Source: Cryptomeria japonica (taxonomy: Eukaryota; Streptophyta; Pinopsida; Cupressales; Cupressaceae). From it: 64,000 nt of DNA. Under the pieces are notes generated by a model that did no database searches, was not told the DNA's origin, and saw only the letters and a program-made list of their open reading frames with translations. The stretch spans positions 101,043,897 to 101,107,896 of the forward strand of contig NC_081407.1 of the NCBI RefSeq assembly GCF_030272615.1. Direction: 5' to 3'. Both the position numbers and the translations under genes were made by a program. Below, in pieces: positions 11,695-22,901 of this stretch (position 1 is the first letter of the stretch; the number at the start of each line of letters is the position of its first letter).

Positions 11695-12869
11695 TGGTGG
11701 AGAAATCAAGAGGAAATATTTTCTCTCCTCAAGAAAAGGAGTGAAAGTTTCACAAAAGATTCCCTTCAACCTCTCATGCCCATTACATTTAAAAGAGGGG
11801 GAGAATTCACTAGATCCAATCTCAATAGAAAGAGATTGAATGCTAAGTGAATTGATAATGAATTTGGAAAGTGAAATTAACCTCTCTTTTAGAATGCAAT
11901 AGGTTGAATTATGTGATTTAAGACTAAGTGTAAAGGAGACAAAGAAATGACTATAACTTGAGATAAGAATGTGGGATGAAGTTGTGCACTTGAAATTAGT
12001 AGTAAAAGGCTGAGACAAAGATCCCCTACAAGTTTGGGTGAAAGTTGTGGGGACCATGTTGAAAGTGCACATGGTCCTCTAAAAAATCTGTGTTCTGAAA
12101 AGGGTTTTTCCGCCTCTAAAAATGAAGCCCAAATCTTCAAATACAGTCAAGCACCTGCAATCTACACACAGAAAAGAGAGAAAATGTTGTTGGGATTGGG
12201 GGTTTTCCTTCAGGTCAAACCCCAGTTTCGGAATTAACCAAATGATGAAAAGTACTTGCAAGTAATGAAAGTAAATGACTGAAATGGAATTCACCTCAAG
12301 ACAGGATGCAATTGAAATGTTGATAGAGTTGTTTGAAAGGATATGTAGAATTATATGTCACAAGAGATCTCATCTTCAATGGTTGAATCCTTGACTTGAA
12401 TGCAACACCTAGCCTTGAAAGGAGACTTGAGAATGCTCAATGCTTGAATGCTTGATTTCACTTAGGATCAAAATTTTCACTTAGTGAACTCATATGAACT
12501 TCTTGACTTGACTTATGCAAATGGGAGAGAGAATGCATCTTATATAATCATCAATTAGGGTTAATTGACTGATTTTTTTGTAATAGGATGACATAGGGGA
12601 ACTTTTCCCTTTTTCCAAATGCAGAGGGGGCCCAAAATAGGGTAGGGGCTCAACGCCCCTATCCTAAGGGGGACAGAGGTGCCATACCCTTGTTCTACTT
12701 TAATGTAGGACATGAAGCAACATAGGGGAGTGTAGGATGCAAGAAAATGCAAGCTTCGGGCAGTGTGCGTGTGTCTCGGGTCTCCAATCAGGCTTAGGGA
12801 TTTGTTTCACCAATGTGAAGACCCAAATGTGGTTGAAAATTGCAAGGGTCATAATTTAATGACACTACA
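11695..12869 (-). repeat. TE5: gypsy LTR, left end incomplete
   Basis: It is homologous to the TE11 LTRs: it shares TTTAAAAGAGGGG...ACTAGATCCAAT, the hairpin GGACCATG/CATGGTCC at 12051-12077, CCTGCAATCTACACACAGAAAAGAGAG, the CTTCAATGGTTGAATCCTTG block and the end GACACTACA, followed by an inverted polypurine tract. In element orientation (minus) the LTR starts at 12869. A TATA-like TTATATAA lies near 12545. The terminal TGTAAAGCGG at the left edge of other copies is not found, so about 100 bp are lost or replaced where it joins TE4 RT. Confidence 0.75.
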
Positions 12870-13235
12870 TTTTGCCCCCACTTTAGCAGGAGTATAAGAG
12901 TATGCCAATACTACTGGTAAAGTACAAGGAAACAAAATTGAAAGATTGTCACCACATCAAGGAGCCAAGATACACCAAGCCCCTAGTGAGCTAAGGATCT
13001 TATGACATTGATTGACAAAGTAAAAGGGAAGATCAAGAGACAGAACCATGACTACAAGTAGCAAGCTTCCCCTCATTATGAGTCATGAAAAGAAAGGATA
13101 CCAAAAATTACAAAGCAAAGCCAAGTTCACTAAGTAACTTAAAGTATTAAGAAGGAAAAGATGACTGGAGTGTATGCCCCCATGTTAAAGAGATCATGCA
13201 CACCTTATTAGGAGTGATTTCTTTAAGGTTGCATA
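12870..13235 (-). mobile_element. TE5 3' internal sequence and polypurine tract
   Basis: It begins with the inverted polypurine tract (TTTGCCCCCACTTTAGC, 12870-12886). The remaining 350 bp align well by eye to the same position in TE11 (49523-49890), for example AAAGTACAAGGAAACAA, TTATGA...TTGATTGACAAAGTAAAAGGG and ATGAGTCATG. It ends exactly where the TE6 LTR begins, so TE6 inserted here; GCATA at 13231-13235 would be its target site. Confidence 0.75.
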
Positions 13236-14492
13236 TGTTAGACAACTCAAATAACTAGAGGACAACTAAGAGAAGGGGGTGAATCAGTTGTCACCGGATT
13301 ACAAAACTTTAAGCATTCAAAACCTTTTTACTAGAAGACATAAACTCAATACCGGAATGCATAAACCAAATAATGGAATTGATATAGCAATTAAACATAA
13401 ACATAAATCACATAATAGTTACCATCCATCCATAACACATGACAACAATATTTGTACATGGAAAAATTGGTAAAGGGAAAAACCATGGTGGGAAGCCTAC
13501 CCACAGTCAGATAATAGTTCTACAATAAGTATGTGATTACAATATGAGGGGCCTGCACATATAGGAAGGCCAATAACCTAGAGCACACTTATCATCACAA
13601 AAAGGAGCCTCACTAACTACAAAATAAATCCATACTACAATCCGGAAAGAAGAGTGAACTGCAAAGATAACATCTCCTATGCCTAAGTACAGTTCTGGTT
13701 AATCTTAGTACTGGAGACCTTAAACCTCTCTTACCAACCCAATTCAATCACCTATGATTGACCAAAACTTATACATATGATTACAACATTATTCGCAGAT
13801 AGATAATCCCATATGCCCATTACCATTACCATTACCATGATCTATAAAAAGATCTTACATCATATTTATACCAAACCGGGACCTAAATAATTAGGTCAGC
13901 CACCTAAAAGATAATACAATAAGTTCATAGCATAAACCCACAATACAATGATCAACTAATTTGTCTTAGGCCTAAAACAATGTAAACCAATCATTAAATC
14001 TCATCGATAATGCATCAGGAACATCCTCCAACATGTTACATAAACTGATCCATAACATAGATAACATGGGACCCAAAATAGGTCACCATAAACCAAATCC
14101 AACACCACTGATGAGCTAGAAAATGAACAAGATAACCAATATCATCTTGAGAACCATCTAGAAGCTGCACCAACACCACTTATCACATGCATCAAAATAT
14201 CTTCAACAAATCTCTACCAATAAAACCCTTACTGGTAACCAAAAGGCTTACTAGAACAAATGATAGATCCTGAGTCATCAAATCCCAAACCAACTAGTGT
14301 GATACATATTTGAATAGCATGAATGATAGATCCAAACCAATTCCACAAACCAAAGCACACCAGTGCATACCAAACCAATATCATAATCCAACCACTCTAC
14401 CAGAACCAACTGGAAACTGGTAAACAACCAGTGTTGCCATCAATGACAAAACATCAATGCAACACATAATCAACTCCTCCAAATTGCCAACA
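13236..14492 (-). repeat. TE6 3' LTR
   Basis: A 1257-bp LTR, TGTTGG...CTAACA when read on the minus strand (+ strand TGTTAG...CCAACA). It is preceded in element orientation by the polypurine tract AAAGGGGAAGAT. It contains a TATA-like GGTATAAATATG on the minus strand near 13870. It is about 88-90 percent alike by eye to 27018-27870. One indel of about 40 bp (near 13378-13417) is missing in the other copy. Confidence 0.85.
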
Positions 14493-14956
14493 ATCTTCCC
14501 CTTTGGTATTGATGGCAACAATAGATGTGAAAAACATCCAAGTGCCAAGAAATACCAAACAAGTCTCCCCCTATGGAAGACAACCAGCAATCTCCCACAA
14601 GATGATATAGCAATGAAGCTCTAAACCAAACTCCCCTTATGAATATATCTATGTTAAATTCTAATTTCTCCCCCTTTGACTGATATTCTGTTAAGCTCTA
14701 TTTTTCACATATATCACTCCCCCTTTGACAACAATGCAAGAAGTCTGACATGAACATCAAAAAAAATTCATAAATCCTCTGATTCTTATAGATGACTACC
14801 CCCTAGTAGTAGTACTACCACATCAATCCAAAATGGGTAATAGCTCTGATAATGCATACCAGACTGATGCCAATCAGCATCACTCAGGTCTCTTTTGTCT
14901 CTGAAGTACTCAAATGATTCCTTATGCAAAGGTTTAGTGAAGATGTCTACAATCTA
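14493..14956 (-). other. TE6 3' untranslated region
   Basis: Non-coding, with several inverted purine runs (CTCCCCCT, CTCCCCTT, TCCCCCTTTGA) at 14567-14730, the minus-strand counterpart of the repeated AGGGGGAGA runs in TE3 and TE8. The last one next to the LTR (14493-14505) is the functional polypurine tract position. Confidence 0.7.
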
Positions 14957-15394
14957 CTATTTAGTGTTCACATAAACTAGTCTGACTTCATTTGCTTCCA
15001 CCTTCTCCTTCAAAAAGTTATACTTGATAGATATGTGCTTTGTTTTAGAATGAAATACTAGATTCTTTAATCTATCAATAGAAGCAGAGTTATCACAGTG
15101 AATAACTACTGGTTCATTACAATCCACCTTTATATCCTTCAACATTTGCTTCATCCATAGAACTTGTGTACAGTTAGTAGCAACAACAACATACTCAACT
15201 TCAATAGTAGATAAAGAGGTACATGACTGCTTCTTGCTGATCCATAAAATAAGTTTATTTTTGAGAAAGAAAGTTCCACCAGATGTGCTCTTTTGGTCAT
15301 CAACAGCTCCAGCCCAATTTGCATATGTATATGCACATAATGTAAAGTCATCATTTTTAGGATACCAGAAACTATATTCAATCATTCCCTGCAA
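14957..15394 (-). pseudogene. TE6 RNase H
   Basis: A 145-codon open frame covering copia RNase H: WYPKNDDFTLCAYTYANWAG, DDQKSTSGGTFFL, SWSSKK-like ILWISKKQSCTSLSTIEVEY, LWMKQMLKDI and PVVIHCDNSASI, then KTKHISIKYNFLKEKVEANEV. The first Asp region is AYTYANWAG where ..TDADWAG is usual, so a catalytic Asp may be lost. It is separated from RT by a stop-containing stretch (15395-15530). It is part of the pol polyprotein, not a separate gene. Confidence 0.85.
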
Positions 15395-15530
15395 GTACTT
15401 GAAAAATCATTTTCATTGCACTCTCATGATTTTCTCTAGGATCACTCTGATATCTTGATACAATACAAACTGTATTCATTATATCCAGTCTAGTCTGAGT
15501 TAGATATAACAAACCACCAATCATAGATTT

Positions 15531-16480
15531 TTACCTTGTAGGATTTACCGGTGCAGATGCATCATTATTTATTAATTTATCACTGGTAACCATAGGTGTA
15601 CTAACCGGTTTAGAATTTTCCATACCAAATTTGTTCAACAACTCCCTAGCATACTTAGTTTGACAGATGAAAATACCTTTATCAGTCTGAGTAATCTGCA
15701 AACGTAAGAAAAATCTCATCTCCCCAATCATAGACATCTCAAATTCATTCTTCATATTGTCAGAGAATTCCATAGAAAACTTATCTTCACCTCCAAAAAT
15801 GATATCATCAACAAAGACTTCAATAATAAATATGTCATCATCAACGATCTTATAATATAAATTACTGTCAGCGTTACCTTTAGTGAAATCAAGCTTCAAA
15901 AGATATTTATCCAGTCTTGCATACCAAGCTCTAGGGGCTTGTTTCAATCCATATAATGCTTTCTTTAACCTGCAAACCATGTTTTTGTCATCTGAAAGTG
16001 AAAATCCATCAGGTTGTTCAATACAAACTTCCTCTTCCAGATCTCCTTTTAGAAATGCACACTTAACATCCATTTGATAAACCTTGTAGTTCTTATATGC
16101 AACATAAGCAAGAAATAATCTCACAGCTTCAATCCTAACTACCGGTGCAAAGGTTTCATTGTAATCAATTCCTTCCTTATGAGAATATTCTTTAGAAACC
16201 AATATAGCTGTATTCCTCACAACTTGTCCATCTTCATTCAATTTATTCCTATAAACCCATTTAGTTCCAATAACATTCTTATTTTTACACTAAGGAACTA
16301 AAGTCCATGTGTTATTCTTTTCTATCTTATCTAATTCTTCTTCCATAACTTTCATCCAACATTCATCTTTACAAGCTTCAATTACTGATGCCAGTTCAAC
16401 TTGAGAAATGAAACATACCTCATCAGCTGCCAACCTTCTTCTTGTCATCACTCCTTTGTTCTTGTCTCTAATGATCTAAT
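15531..16480 (-). pseudogene. TE6 reverse transcriptase
   Basis: The main open frame is 16241-15531 (236 codons): [61 protein letters not shown], catalytic FVDDI at 15801-15815, EFEMSMIGEMRFFLRLQI and GIFICQTKYARELLNKFGME. The upstream RT start (MEDELDK..NTW type) lies at 16480-16250 behind a stop. This is the least damaged RT of the window, but it cannot be expressed as a polyprotein because integrase is split by TE7. Confidence 0.92.
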
Positions 16481-16930
16481 CTTCTGAATGATTCAACCTT
16501 ACATACCTAGGAGTCTTCCAATTTTTTGTTCCTCTGTCCCGATCTTCAGTTACTATTAAATTTTTTGATACTGCTAGAGTAATTGGTTCAACTTTAATCA
16601 TTTCCTCTATCGATTCTCTCTCATAAGTTCTAATTTGACTTCTGTTCTAGCTCATCCACCTTGGCATTAGTGCTCTCCACAATTCTCTATAGTCTTTTGT
16701 TATAACATCTATATGCTTTTCTTTCATTAGAATAACCAAGAAATATTCCTTCATCACATCTAGGATCAAACTTTCCAATGGAATCATCTCATTTGATATA
16801 GAATTTACTACCAAAGATTCTGAAATACTTAACTTTCGGTGTATGACCAAACCATAACTCATAAGGTGTCTTATCATTATCTCCTTTGATATGAACTCTG
16901 TTGAATGTGTATACCATCATGGTTACATCT
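16481..16930 (-). pseudogene. TE6 integrase, C-terminal part
   Basis: Read leftward from the TE7 junction: MVYTFNRVHIKGDNDKTPYE, LWFGHTPKVKYFRIFGSKFY in one frame and the following GIFLGYSNERKAYRCYN-type block in the next. This is the standard copia integrase C-terminal region. It joins directly to the N-terminal half at 24566 across the TE7 insertion, the two flanks sharing the 5-bp duplication CATCT. Confidence 0.88.
16926..16930 (+). repeat. TE7 target site duplication, left copy (CATCT)
   Basis: CATCT directly precedes the TE7 5' LTR and recurs at 24561-24565 directly after the 3' LTR, inside TE6 integrase sequence. Confidence 0.9.
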
Positions 16931-17298
16931 TGTAGCGTCGTAAATTGTATGCACTTGCTAGGGTGGTACAATTTCACACCTAGTTTAGCACCCGCCTTGG
17001 CGCATTTTGCATTTTGCATTGCATTTCCCCTTTAGCACTTAATTAATCAAATTAATTAGGTCTAAGGTTCTATTTTATCATCTCCCATATCATAAAGTTG
17101 GGCCCCTTTCATTAAAGTGTGCCCCTTTTCATTTTATTCCTCCAATACATCATTTAATCAAAAACCCTAATTAGGTCCTATTTCGAACTTGGGGGCTTGA
17201 TTTCGGGGGTCAAAACATCTCGAAATCACCTGTAACTTCGGAATTCTCTCTAAAATCATCATATCTGACGGCCCTGAAAATTTGGTGAAAAGTTGTTG

Positions 17299-17326
17299 GG
17301 ACCATGGCACCCATGCAACATGGTCC
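17299..17326. promoter_or_regulatory. Hairpin motif in TE7 5' LTR
   Basis: Arms GGACCATG (17299-17306) and CATGGTCC (17319-17326) pair perfectly around a 12-nt loop. The same motif is found at 23270-23297, 12051-12077, 38211-38237, 48624-48653, 55442-55472, 54026-54055 and 54649-54679. Confidence 0.7.
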
Positions 17327-17940
17327 TGGACATTTTTCCCGAAATTTTGGGAGCATGATCCAATCATAAAATAAAGCTTAACCCCAAGAAATTGGCGGGA
17401 TATTCAATCTCTAGGTCGGCCAAAATACGAATTTACAACCTAGGGTTTCATACATAAAAGCTATCTTTCCTCATTGGAAAGGATCGGATTTTTGGATTTT
17501 CAGGACCTCATATGCAGTGAAAGAGCAGATCTTGGAAGACTTCAACAACATTCAACATCCATCTATCAAGTATCCATCAATTTCATTCATTCATTTAGGG
17601 CTTGGAAGACATTGACGAACAATAGGAGATTACCGACTGAAGATTGGCTTGTACTCCTCCCTTGAGGGTTGGGTATGATTTCATGTTGTTTTCATGTCTT
17701 TGCATAAGCTTCAATATATCATTTATTCATGCTTTAGATCACTTTGCATCTTGATTTAGAGCATTTACATTATCATTTACAAGCAATTAGGGTTTACTTT
17801 CTAGGTTGCTCTAGTTTGCTTTCTTGCATTTTGGACCTTGCACACACACTAGGTCTGCACACACAATACATTTTACAAAACAACTTGGCTATTCATGGAG
17901 GTGGAAATCACCAAAGCGGGGGTTTGACTAAGGCAAAACC

Positions 17941-17948
17941 CTATATAG
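17941..17948 (+). promoter_or_regulatory. TE7 LTR TATA box
   Basis: CTATATAG is the only good TATA match in the middle of the LTR. It is preceded by AAAACC and followed by a pyrimidine-rich GCCGCCCTTCCCCCTTTT where initiation is plausible. It is conserved at 23912-23919 in the 3' LTR. Confidence 0.55.
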
Positions 17949-18069
17949 CCGCCCTTCCCCCTTTTCAGATATTATTGCAGGTTTCGGGATTCGGACGACG
18001 CCGCAGGACACAGATCCGAAAAGAGGAGACTGAGACAGAACTCTGTGTGCAATTGCAGCTCAGAAGACT

Positions 18070-18172
18070 GGGACAGGGGCGCTGGGTGCCCTGGTCCTAC
18101 TAGGACAGGGGTGCTGGACGCCCTGGTCCCTGGGACAGAGGCGCTGGGTGCCCTGGTCCTCCGGACAGACAG
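18070..18172. repeat. Tandem imperfect palindromes in TE7 5' LTR
   Basis: Three units of about 31-36 bp, each GGACAG(A/G)GGCGCTGGG followed by a G/C stretch and CCTGGTCC, so each can fold on itself. GC content is far above the surroundings. The 3' LTR copy is at 24041-24136. TE11 has homologous triplets at 49262-49350 and 56073-56163. Confidence 0.75.
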
Positions 18173-18589
18173 CTTTCCGACAGTTTCCAGACAGTGTTTC
18201 AGGGTGCAAAACAGTGGTTTCCGGTGCAGTTTTCAGGACAGTGGCGCCCGCGCCCCCGTCCCGAACATTTTCAGTCTGATTTCGACTCCAGGTACATATC
18301 TGCATTCTTATTTTATCCTTACATTTACAGATGTTCATTGTTTAATCTCAATTCTGCAAACTTGTTACTAGTTCATACTTACATTTTGAGGTTAGGGTTT
18401 GAACTTGTATCATTTTAGCTTTCAATTTCAACAAGGGAATAGAAATCCTAATAGATATCCCATGGCTCTCTCTTTCACAAAAATAAGTAGCCAATTGTGC
18501 GATATCTCTAGGCTCTTTCGTATTCCGTAATGTGTGTCAAAAGGTAGGATTAGGGCATGTTAACCTAGTCTCGCTTTTTCCCCTACACA

Positions 18590-18747
18590 TTTTGGTGAAC
18601 TCGACGTGAATCTATCATTGCTTCCCCTTGCATTGCATTTGTTAGATCTAGATCTAGATTTAGTGTGTTTTCATTTCATTTTCATTAAAAAGAAAAAAAA
18701 AAGTGTGTTTCTTTGCATTGCGTGTTTAAATTTCATGCAATTTCAAA
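18590..18747 (+). promoter_or_regulatory. TE7 primer binding site and leader
   Basis: The LTR is followed by TTT and then TGGTGAACTCGACGTGAA (18593-18610), starting with the TGG expected opposite a tRNA CCA end. TE11 has the same sequence with two changes at the equivalent place. I could not name the tRNA from memory. The leader is only about 140 nt before the ATG, with an A-run at 18688-18702. Confidence 0.65.
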
Positions 18748-21700
18748 ATGTTAGATTTTTATTTGCAAGATGATCATATTTGTGATGATTATGAGTTAGA
18801 TGAAGCTTTAGATGAATTTGTGAAACCTAAATATACCAAACCTTCATTTTACCAAAAACTCATAAACCTTGTTACTATGCCATTTAGATGTGATGAGAAA
18901 GATAAGACAAATGGTTCCTCTCAAGGGTACATTCCTATCAACTCTTCCACTGAATCTAGTAACATGGTTGTGTTCAATAATCCCCTCTATGAGGAAATAT
19001 CTCCTTTTGAATCAAAAGATAAACCTTTTAATAGATATGATCATGCTTTGTGGGATGATGCCCTTGATGCCTTTGTGTCTCCTAAAAAATGCTCCCTTCA
19101 TGAGGGTTCTTTTGTGCAAGAAGATGACATTATCCCTACATTGCCTAGTGATGGCCTTTCCTTTTCCAACAAAATTCCCACTAGAGATGATGAATTAATG
19201 ATAAATGATTACCCTTCTCCTAAAGTTTGTCTTACCCATAAGCATCCCTTAGAGAAAGAAGATGAAATAATAAGCAATTTCCTTAATTCTCTCTCCCCTA
19301 AAGATCATATTGAACATATTTTGAGGAAAGAGGATGAGTTTAACACATTTATTGATGCTTTCCCTCCTAAGGATGAGGAATTAATAAACAATGTTATCTC
19401 CTCTCCCGAAATTGACAATATTTTAAACATTCCTTTCAATGACCTCACTATTTGGGATGAACCATTAGAAGAAGGTATAGATTATTCTCTACCCCTAGCC
19501 AAAGGGGATGAAATCAAGATTGGAAACTCCCTTGATAGTTTCTCCCCTTCCTTGAATCTCAATTATTCTCCCTCTAAAAATAAAGCATCTCCCTCTCCTC
19601 AACTTGGTTCTACTCATAAGGAAACCCTAGTTCAAAGCAAGATGGTTAACATTTCTTTCAAAGATCTCCCTCTCAAAAGTGAGACTTTAGAGAGTAGTGT
19701 TGATCCTTCTCCTAGAGAGTTTATTCCCCATGTAGATCCTGTGATGATAGAGGATGATATGACCTTTCCTCTTCCTACTAGAACATCAATGCTTACCCCT
19801 TGTCTCTCTCCTAAAATTGATTTAATCCGTGATAAGATTTTAGTGCAAGAGAAGACTATCAATAATTCTTCCAACACTTTTGTTCATTCCTCTAAACCAT
19901 CCTCAATCAATTTGATACATGTGAATGAGACACCTAACAAACCTCTCTTCACTGTCCAAGGTGCTTGTCCTTCTCAAAATTCTGAACCTTTAAATAAGCC
20001 TATCTTAGTGGTTCAAGGTGGTTATGCTAATGATTCTTTTTGCACTCCTAGGAAACCCATTATTACTGTGCAAGGAGGTTATTCTTCTAAGAGCCCTTAT
20101 GAGTATGCTAAGAAACTAACTAGAGAGAGTTATCATGTGGTTGCCCATACCTATAATACAAGAAACAATACGCAACCTAATCCTCCTCCAGTTATCCCCA
20201 CTTCACTTCCTCCTTCTCAACCTATTATTCCTCAAGCTCCTCGTATTTCACAAATGCTTAGTAAGGACTATGATCTCATAGAACAACTTAAAGCTACCCC
20301 TGCTAAGATATCCCTTTGGGATTTGATCCAAACTTCTTCTGTTCATCATGGAATGTTACAAGATGCCTTGAAAGATTTGAATGTTCCTCCACCTAATATA
20401 TCTAGTAATATAGTGTCTTTGGTTAACTCTGTGATGAATCCTAAAGCTCAAATTGTGTTTACCCAAGATGAGTTGCCTACTAGTGAAATTCAACAACAAT
20501 ATGATCCCTTGATGATTGTGGTTATCATAAATGACACTGCTATAAGACGAACACTGGTAGATAATGGCTCTGGCCTTAATGTGTGTAGCATTAATCTATT
20601 GCATAAGATGAATGTGGATACATCCCTTATTGAGCCTGACTCTCGTCCCATTCGAGGCTTTGATAATGTGGCTAAGTCTTCATTAGGTATTATCACCTTA
20701 CCCATCATAGTAGGACCTGTTACTTTGCCTACTCCTATCCATGTTATGTCGGGAAATCTATCATACAACTTGTTATTAGGGAGACCTTGGATTCACAGTA
20801 TGCAAGCTGTCCCCTCTACATTGCATAGACAAGTTAAATTCATTTATAACAATAAGACATATACCTTGATAGGCGATACTAATCTTCAAGCTTGTTTGCA
20901 AACATCTACTTCCAAAGGGAGTTCTTCTAAGCCTTCCTCTTCTAGTAATGACTCTTTGAACAAGATACCTATGGATAAATCATCACCCTCTAATAATCAA
21001 AATTCTTTGGATGAGCCTAAAGCTCCTGAAGAAGATCCTTCTGGACTTGAGTCTACACATGAAAAGGCTTTTGATCCTGAGAAGGTTCTCGCGGAAGACG
21101 ATTGGGGATCTCTTGATTTTAATCCCACCTTTGTAGGTGAATATAGGGTTCCTCCTAGAGATCTTAAAGGTAAAAAGAAGGAAGAAACTAGAGATCAATC
21201 AGTCTTACCTGAAACTATGAGAAATAATTTTGTGGCCGCTTCTCAAACTTCTTCTCCTCACACCTCTAATTATGAAGAGTTTGATTCTTTGTCTTATGAA
21301 AAACCACCTTCTCTTCCTGAAATGGCTGATCGTTATGGTCGTGGTTTTCATATTTTTGCTAAGCATGGGTATCATGGAAATGGTTGTGGCGCTCATGAAC
21401 AAGGGATAAAAGTTCCTCTAGAGACTAATTTTCACAATTATGCCTTTGGACTCGGCTATAATCCCTGCAAACGCACTAAAGCATCTAAAAGACCACCTCT
21501 TAATGTGAATGCTATATTTAGTAGTGACGAATCATCTTCTACTTCTATCAACTCTCATTCCCTTCACAAGGAAATCTTGGCGATGAACAAATCTCTTTAT
21601 GAATCCCCTCAAATTTCTAAATCCACTTATGAATCTTTATCTCCTATTCATCATAAAGTCCTTTCCTCCAGGGATAAGGCTCTAATAAATTACACTCATC

Positions 21701-21834
21701 CCTCTTCTAAGATTTCTTGTGATTTTTCTTCTTCAATTTTTATCATTTTATACATGTTTTTGATCTCACTTATAGTTGAGCATTTAGCATGTCATATTCA
21801 AATACCTCATTCAATCTATCATGTCTTTAAATAA
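18748..21834 (+). CDS. TE7 intact polyprotein: acidic N region, retropepsin, G-patch-like, C-terminal hydrophobic segment
   Basis: One open frame of 1028 codons, the only long intact ORF in the window. Residues 1-400 are acidic and Ser/Pro-rich, with recurring ..KEDE.I...SPKDE modules and no capsid or CCHC motif. About 400-460 carry three KP(I/L)..VQG(G/A) repeats. About 490-560 (DYDLIEQLKATPAKISLWDL...) match the region before protease in Tat-type gypsy pol. A retropepsin follows with LVDNGSGLNVC (Asp605) and LLLGRPWIHSMQAVPS. A G-patch-like block spans about 862-910 (YGRGFHIFAKHGYHGNGCG, EQGI, FGLGY). Residues about 996-1012 (IFIILYMFLISLIV) are hydrophobic. RT and integrase are absent. The ATG at 18748 is the first that opens the frame. 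Function in the element life cycle is unknown; the protease may be active because Asp, Gly and Ser are kept. Confidence 0.88.
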   Translation: MLDFYLQDDHICDDYELDEALDEFVKPKYTKPSFYQKLINLVTMPFRCDEKDKTNGSSQGYIPINSSTESSNMVVFNNPLYEEISPFESKDKPFNRYDHALWDDALDAFVSPKKCSLHEGSFVQEDDIIPTLPSDGLSFSNKIPTRDDELMINDYPSPKVCLTHKHPLEKEDEIISNFLNSLSPKDHIEHILRKEDEFNTFIDAFPPKDEELINNVISSPEIDNILNIPFNDLTIWDEPLEEGIDYSLPLAKGDEIKIGNSLDSFSPSLNLNYSPSKNKASPSPQLGSTHKETLVQSKMVNISFKDLPLKSETLESSVDPSPREFIPHVDPVMIEDDMTFPLPTRTSMLTPCLSPKIDLIRDKILVQEKTINNSSNTFVHSSKPSSINLIHVNETPNKPLFTVQGACPSQNSEPLNKPILVVQGGYANDSFCTPRKPIITVQGGYSSKSPYEYAKKLTRESYHVVAHTYNTRNNTQPNPPPVIPTSLPPSQPIIPQAPRISQMLSKDYDLIEQLKATPAKISLWDLIQTSSVHHGMLQDALKDLNVPPPNISSNIVSLVNSVMNPKAQIVFTQDELPTSEIQQQYDPLMIVVIINDTAIRRTLVDNGSGLNVCSINLLHKMNVDTSLIEPDSRPIRGFDNVAKSSLGIITLPIIVGPVTLPTPIHVMSGNLSYNLLLGRPWIHSMQAVPSTLHRQVKFIYNNKTYTLIGDTNLQACLQTSTSKGSSSKPSSSSNDSLNKIPMDKSSPSNNQNSLDEPKAPEEDPSGLESTHEKAFDPEKVLAEDDWGSLDFNPTFVGEYRVPPRDLKGKKKEETRDQSVLPETMRNNFVAASQTSSPHTSNYEEFDSLSYEKPPSLPEMADRYGRGFHIFAKHGYHGNGCGAHEQGIKVPLETNFHNYAFGLGYNPCKRTKASKRPPLNVNAIFSSDESSSTSINSHSLHKEILAMNKSLYESPQISKSTYESLSPIHHKVLSSRDKALINYTHPSSKISCDFSSSIFIILYMFLISLIVEHLACHIQIPHSIYHVFK

Positions 21835-22901
21835 CATTAATGGCTATTATGTTGCTCATCATTATGTGACATTGGTAGCTCATTTACTGGGGGCTCATTG
21901 TCATTCGTGATGGTACAATTTCAAGTGCAATCATATTTTTTTGAAGCAACATAATAGCCTAATTTTCTTGTTCCTATGGGGACAAGAGTGATTTCATACA
22001 TCTCTTATTTTTCTTATGTCCAAATCTCTCCCTAGAAGATTGTGTAAGTCCTCATTGAGGCAATGATCTTTCCTTATTTTTATCTAAGGATCCACTTTGT
22101 CCTATTTTGTGGATGGTGTGAACTTTATTACTTGATGTTATTCCTTGTATGCATTCATTGTTGTTTGTTCAAGGATTCTCTCTTACAAGAGGTGTAAGTC
22201 CTTGACTACAACCTCTTTTGCACTTGGTAAAATACATCTATAATGAATTCACTCTCCTAATTGCGTTAAAAGGAGCGTCATCCTTCATTAAGAATCACTT
22301 TCACCTCGCAAAAGAAGGAAGTATTGCATTCTTATTCTCTTCTTTGTCTTATTCTAGAAGATGTTATATTTGTCTAACTCATGGATCACCAATGTGTGTA
22401 TTCATGCTTTTTTTTTCCTTTCTTTCTCTTTTCATTTTGTTTCCATGTACATCCCTCATCTTGTGTTAGAGAAATCTCAAATCCTCACACTCTTTGTCGT
22501 GTTGGAATTGAGATTTAGTCCTCTTTCTTACCAAATGATTCTCCATTAGTTTTTGATCTCATATCAAATCTTTTTGTGAGCATTTGTCATCAATATTCTT
22601 TAACAATTCGAAGTGGTAAACATGATACCCTGTTTCAACTCACTAAAATTAGCAAGCCGAAACAGGGGGGGGCATATAGCTACCCTCGAATTTTCATCAC
22701 CTTCCTTAGTAAGCATTAGGTGATTTTGTGATCTAACGTGTGTTTTGTAGGGTGCGGTTCCTAACTGTGTACTGCAGATACCACTGGGGGATTCGTCCGA
22801 CAGACTTATGGATATATCCTTTTTCAAATAATGTTTATTTTTCTGTACTTTAGCTTGCATATGCACGTAGTGTTCATATGACCGCTAAAGTGGGGGCTAA
22901 A
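21835..22901 (+). other. TE7 3' untranslated region with two polypurine tracts
   Basis: No gene seen. A purine run (CGAAACAGGGGGGGGC, near 22658-22673) lies 230 bp before the end. The terminal tract GCTAAAGTGGGGGCTAAA (22884-22901) directly precedes the 3' LTR. The last 60 bp, from TGTACTTTA to the tract, align with the TE11 equivalent on the minus strand at 49523-49582. A repeated phrase GTGTAAGTCCT(T/C) occurs near 22040 and 22191. Confidence 0.65.

Larger units (their letters stand above)
16931..18589 (+). repeat. TE7 5' LTR
   Basis: 1659 bp, from TGTAGCGTCGTAAATTGT to ...CCCCTACACA. It is nearly identical to 22902-24560. It contains a hairpin (17299-17326), a TATA box (17941-17948) and three tandem imperfect palindromes (about 18070-18164), probably within the transcribed R/U5 part. 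Several ORFs found inside on both strands are by-products of these repeats. Confidence 0.95.

Noticed and set aside
18045-18418. Several overlapping ORFs on both strands in the TE7 LTRs (also 23715-24389)
   Set aside because: They exist in LTR palindromic DNA in three frames at once, with no recognisable domain; repeat by-products.
20490-20768. Minus-strand ORFs opposite the TE7 polyprotein (also 19632-19877 and 20983-21402)
   Set aside because: Shadows of the intact plus-strand frame, without recognisable motifs.
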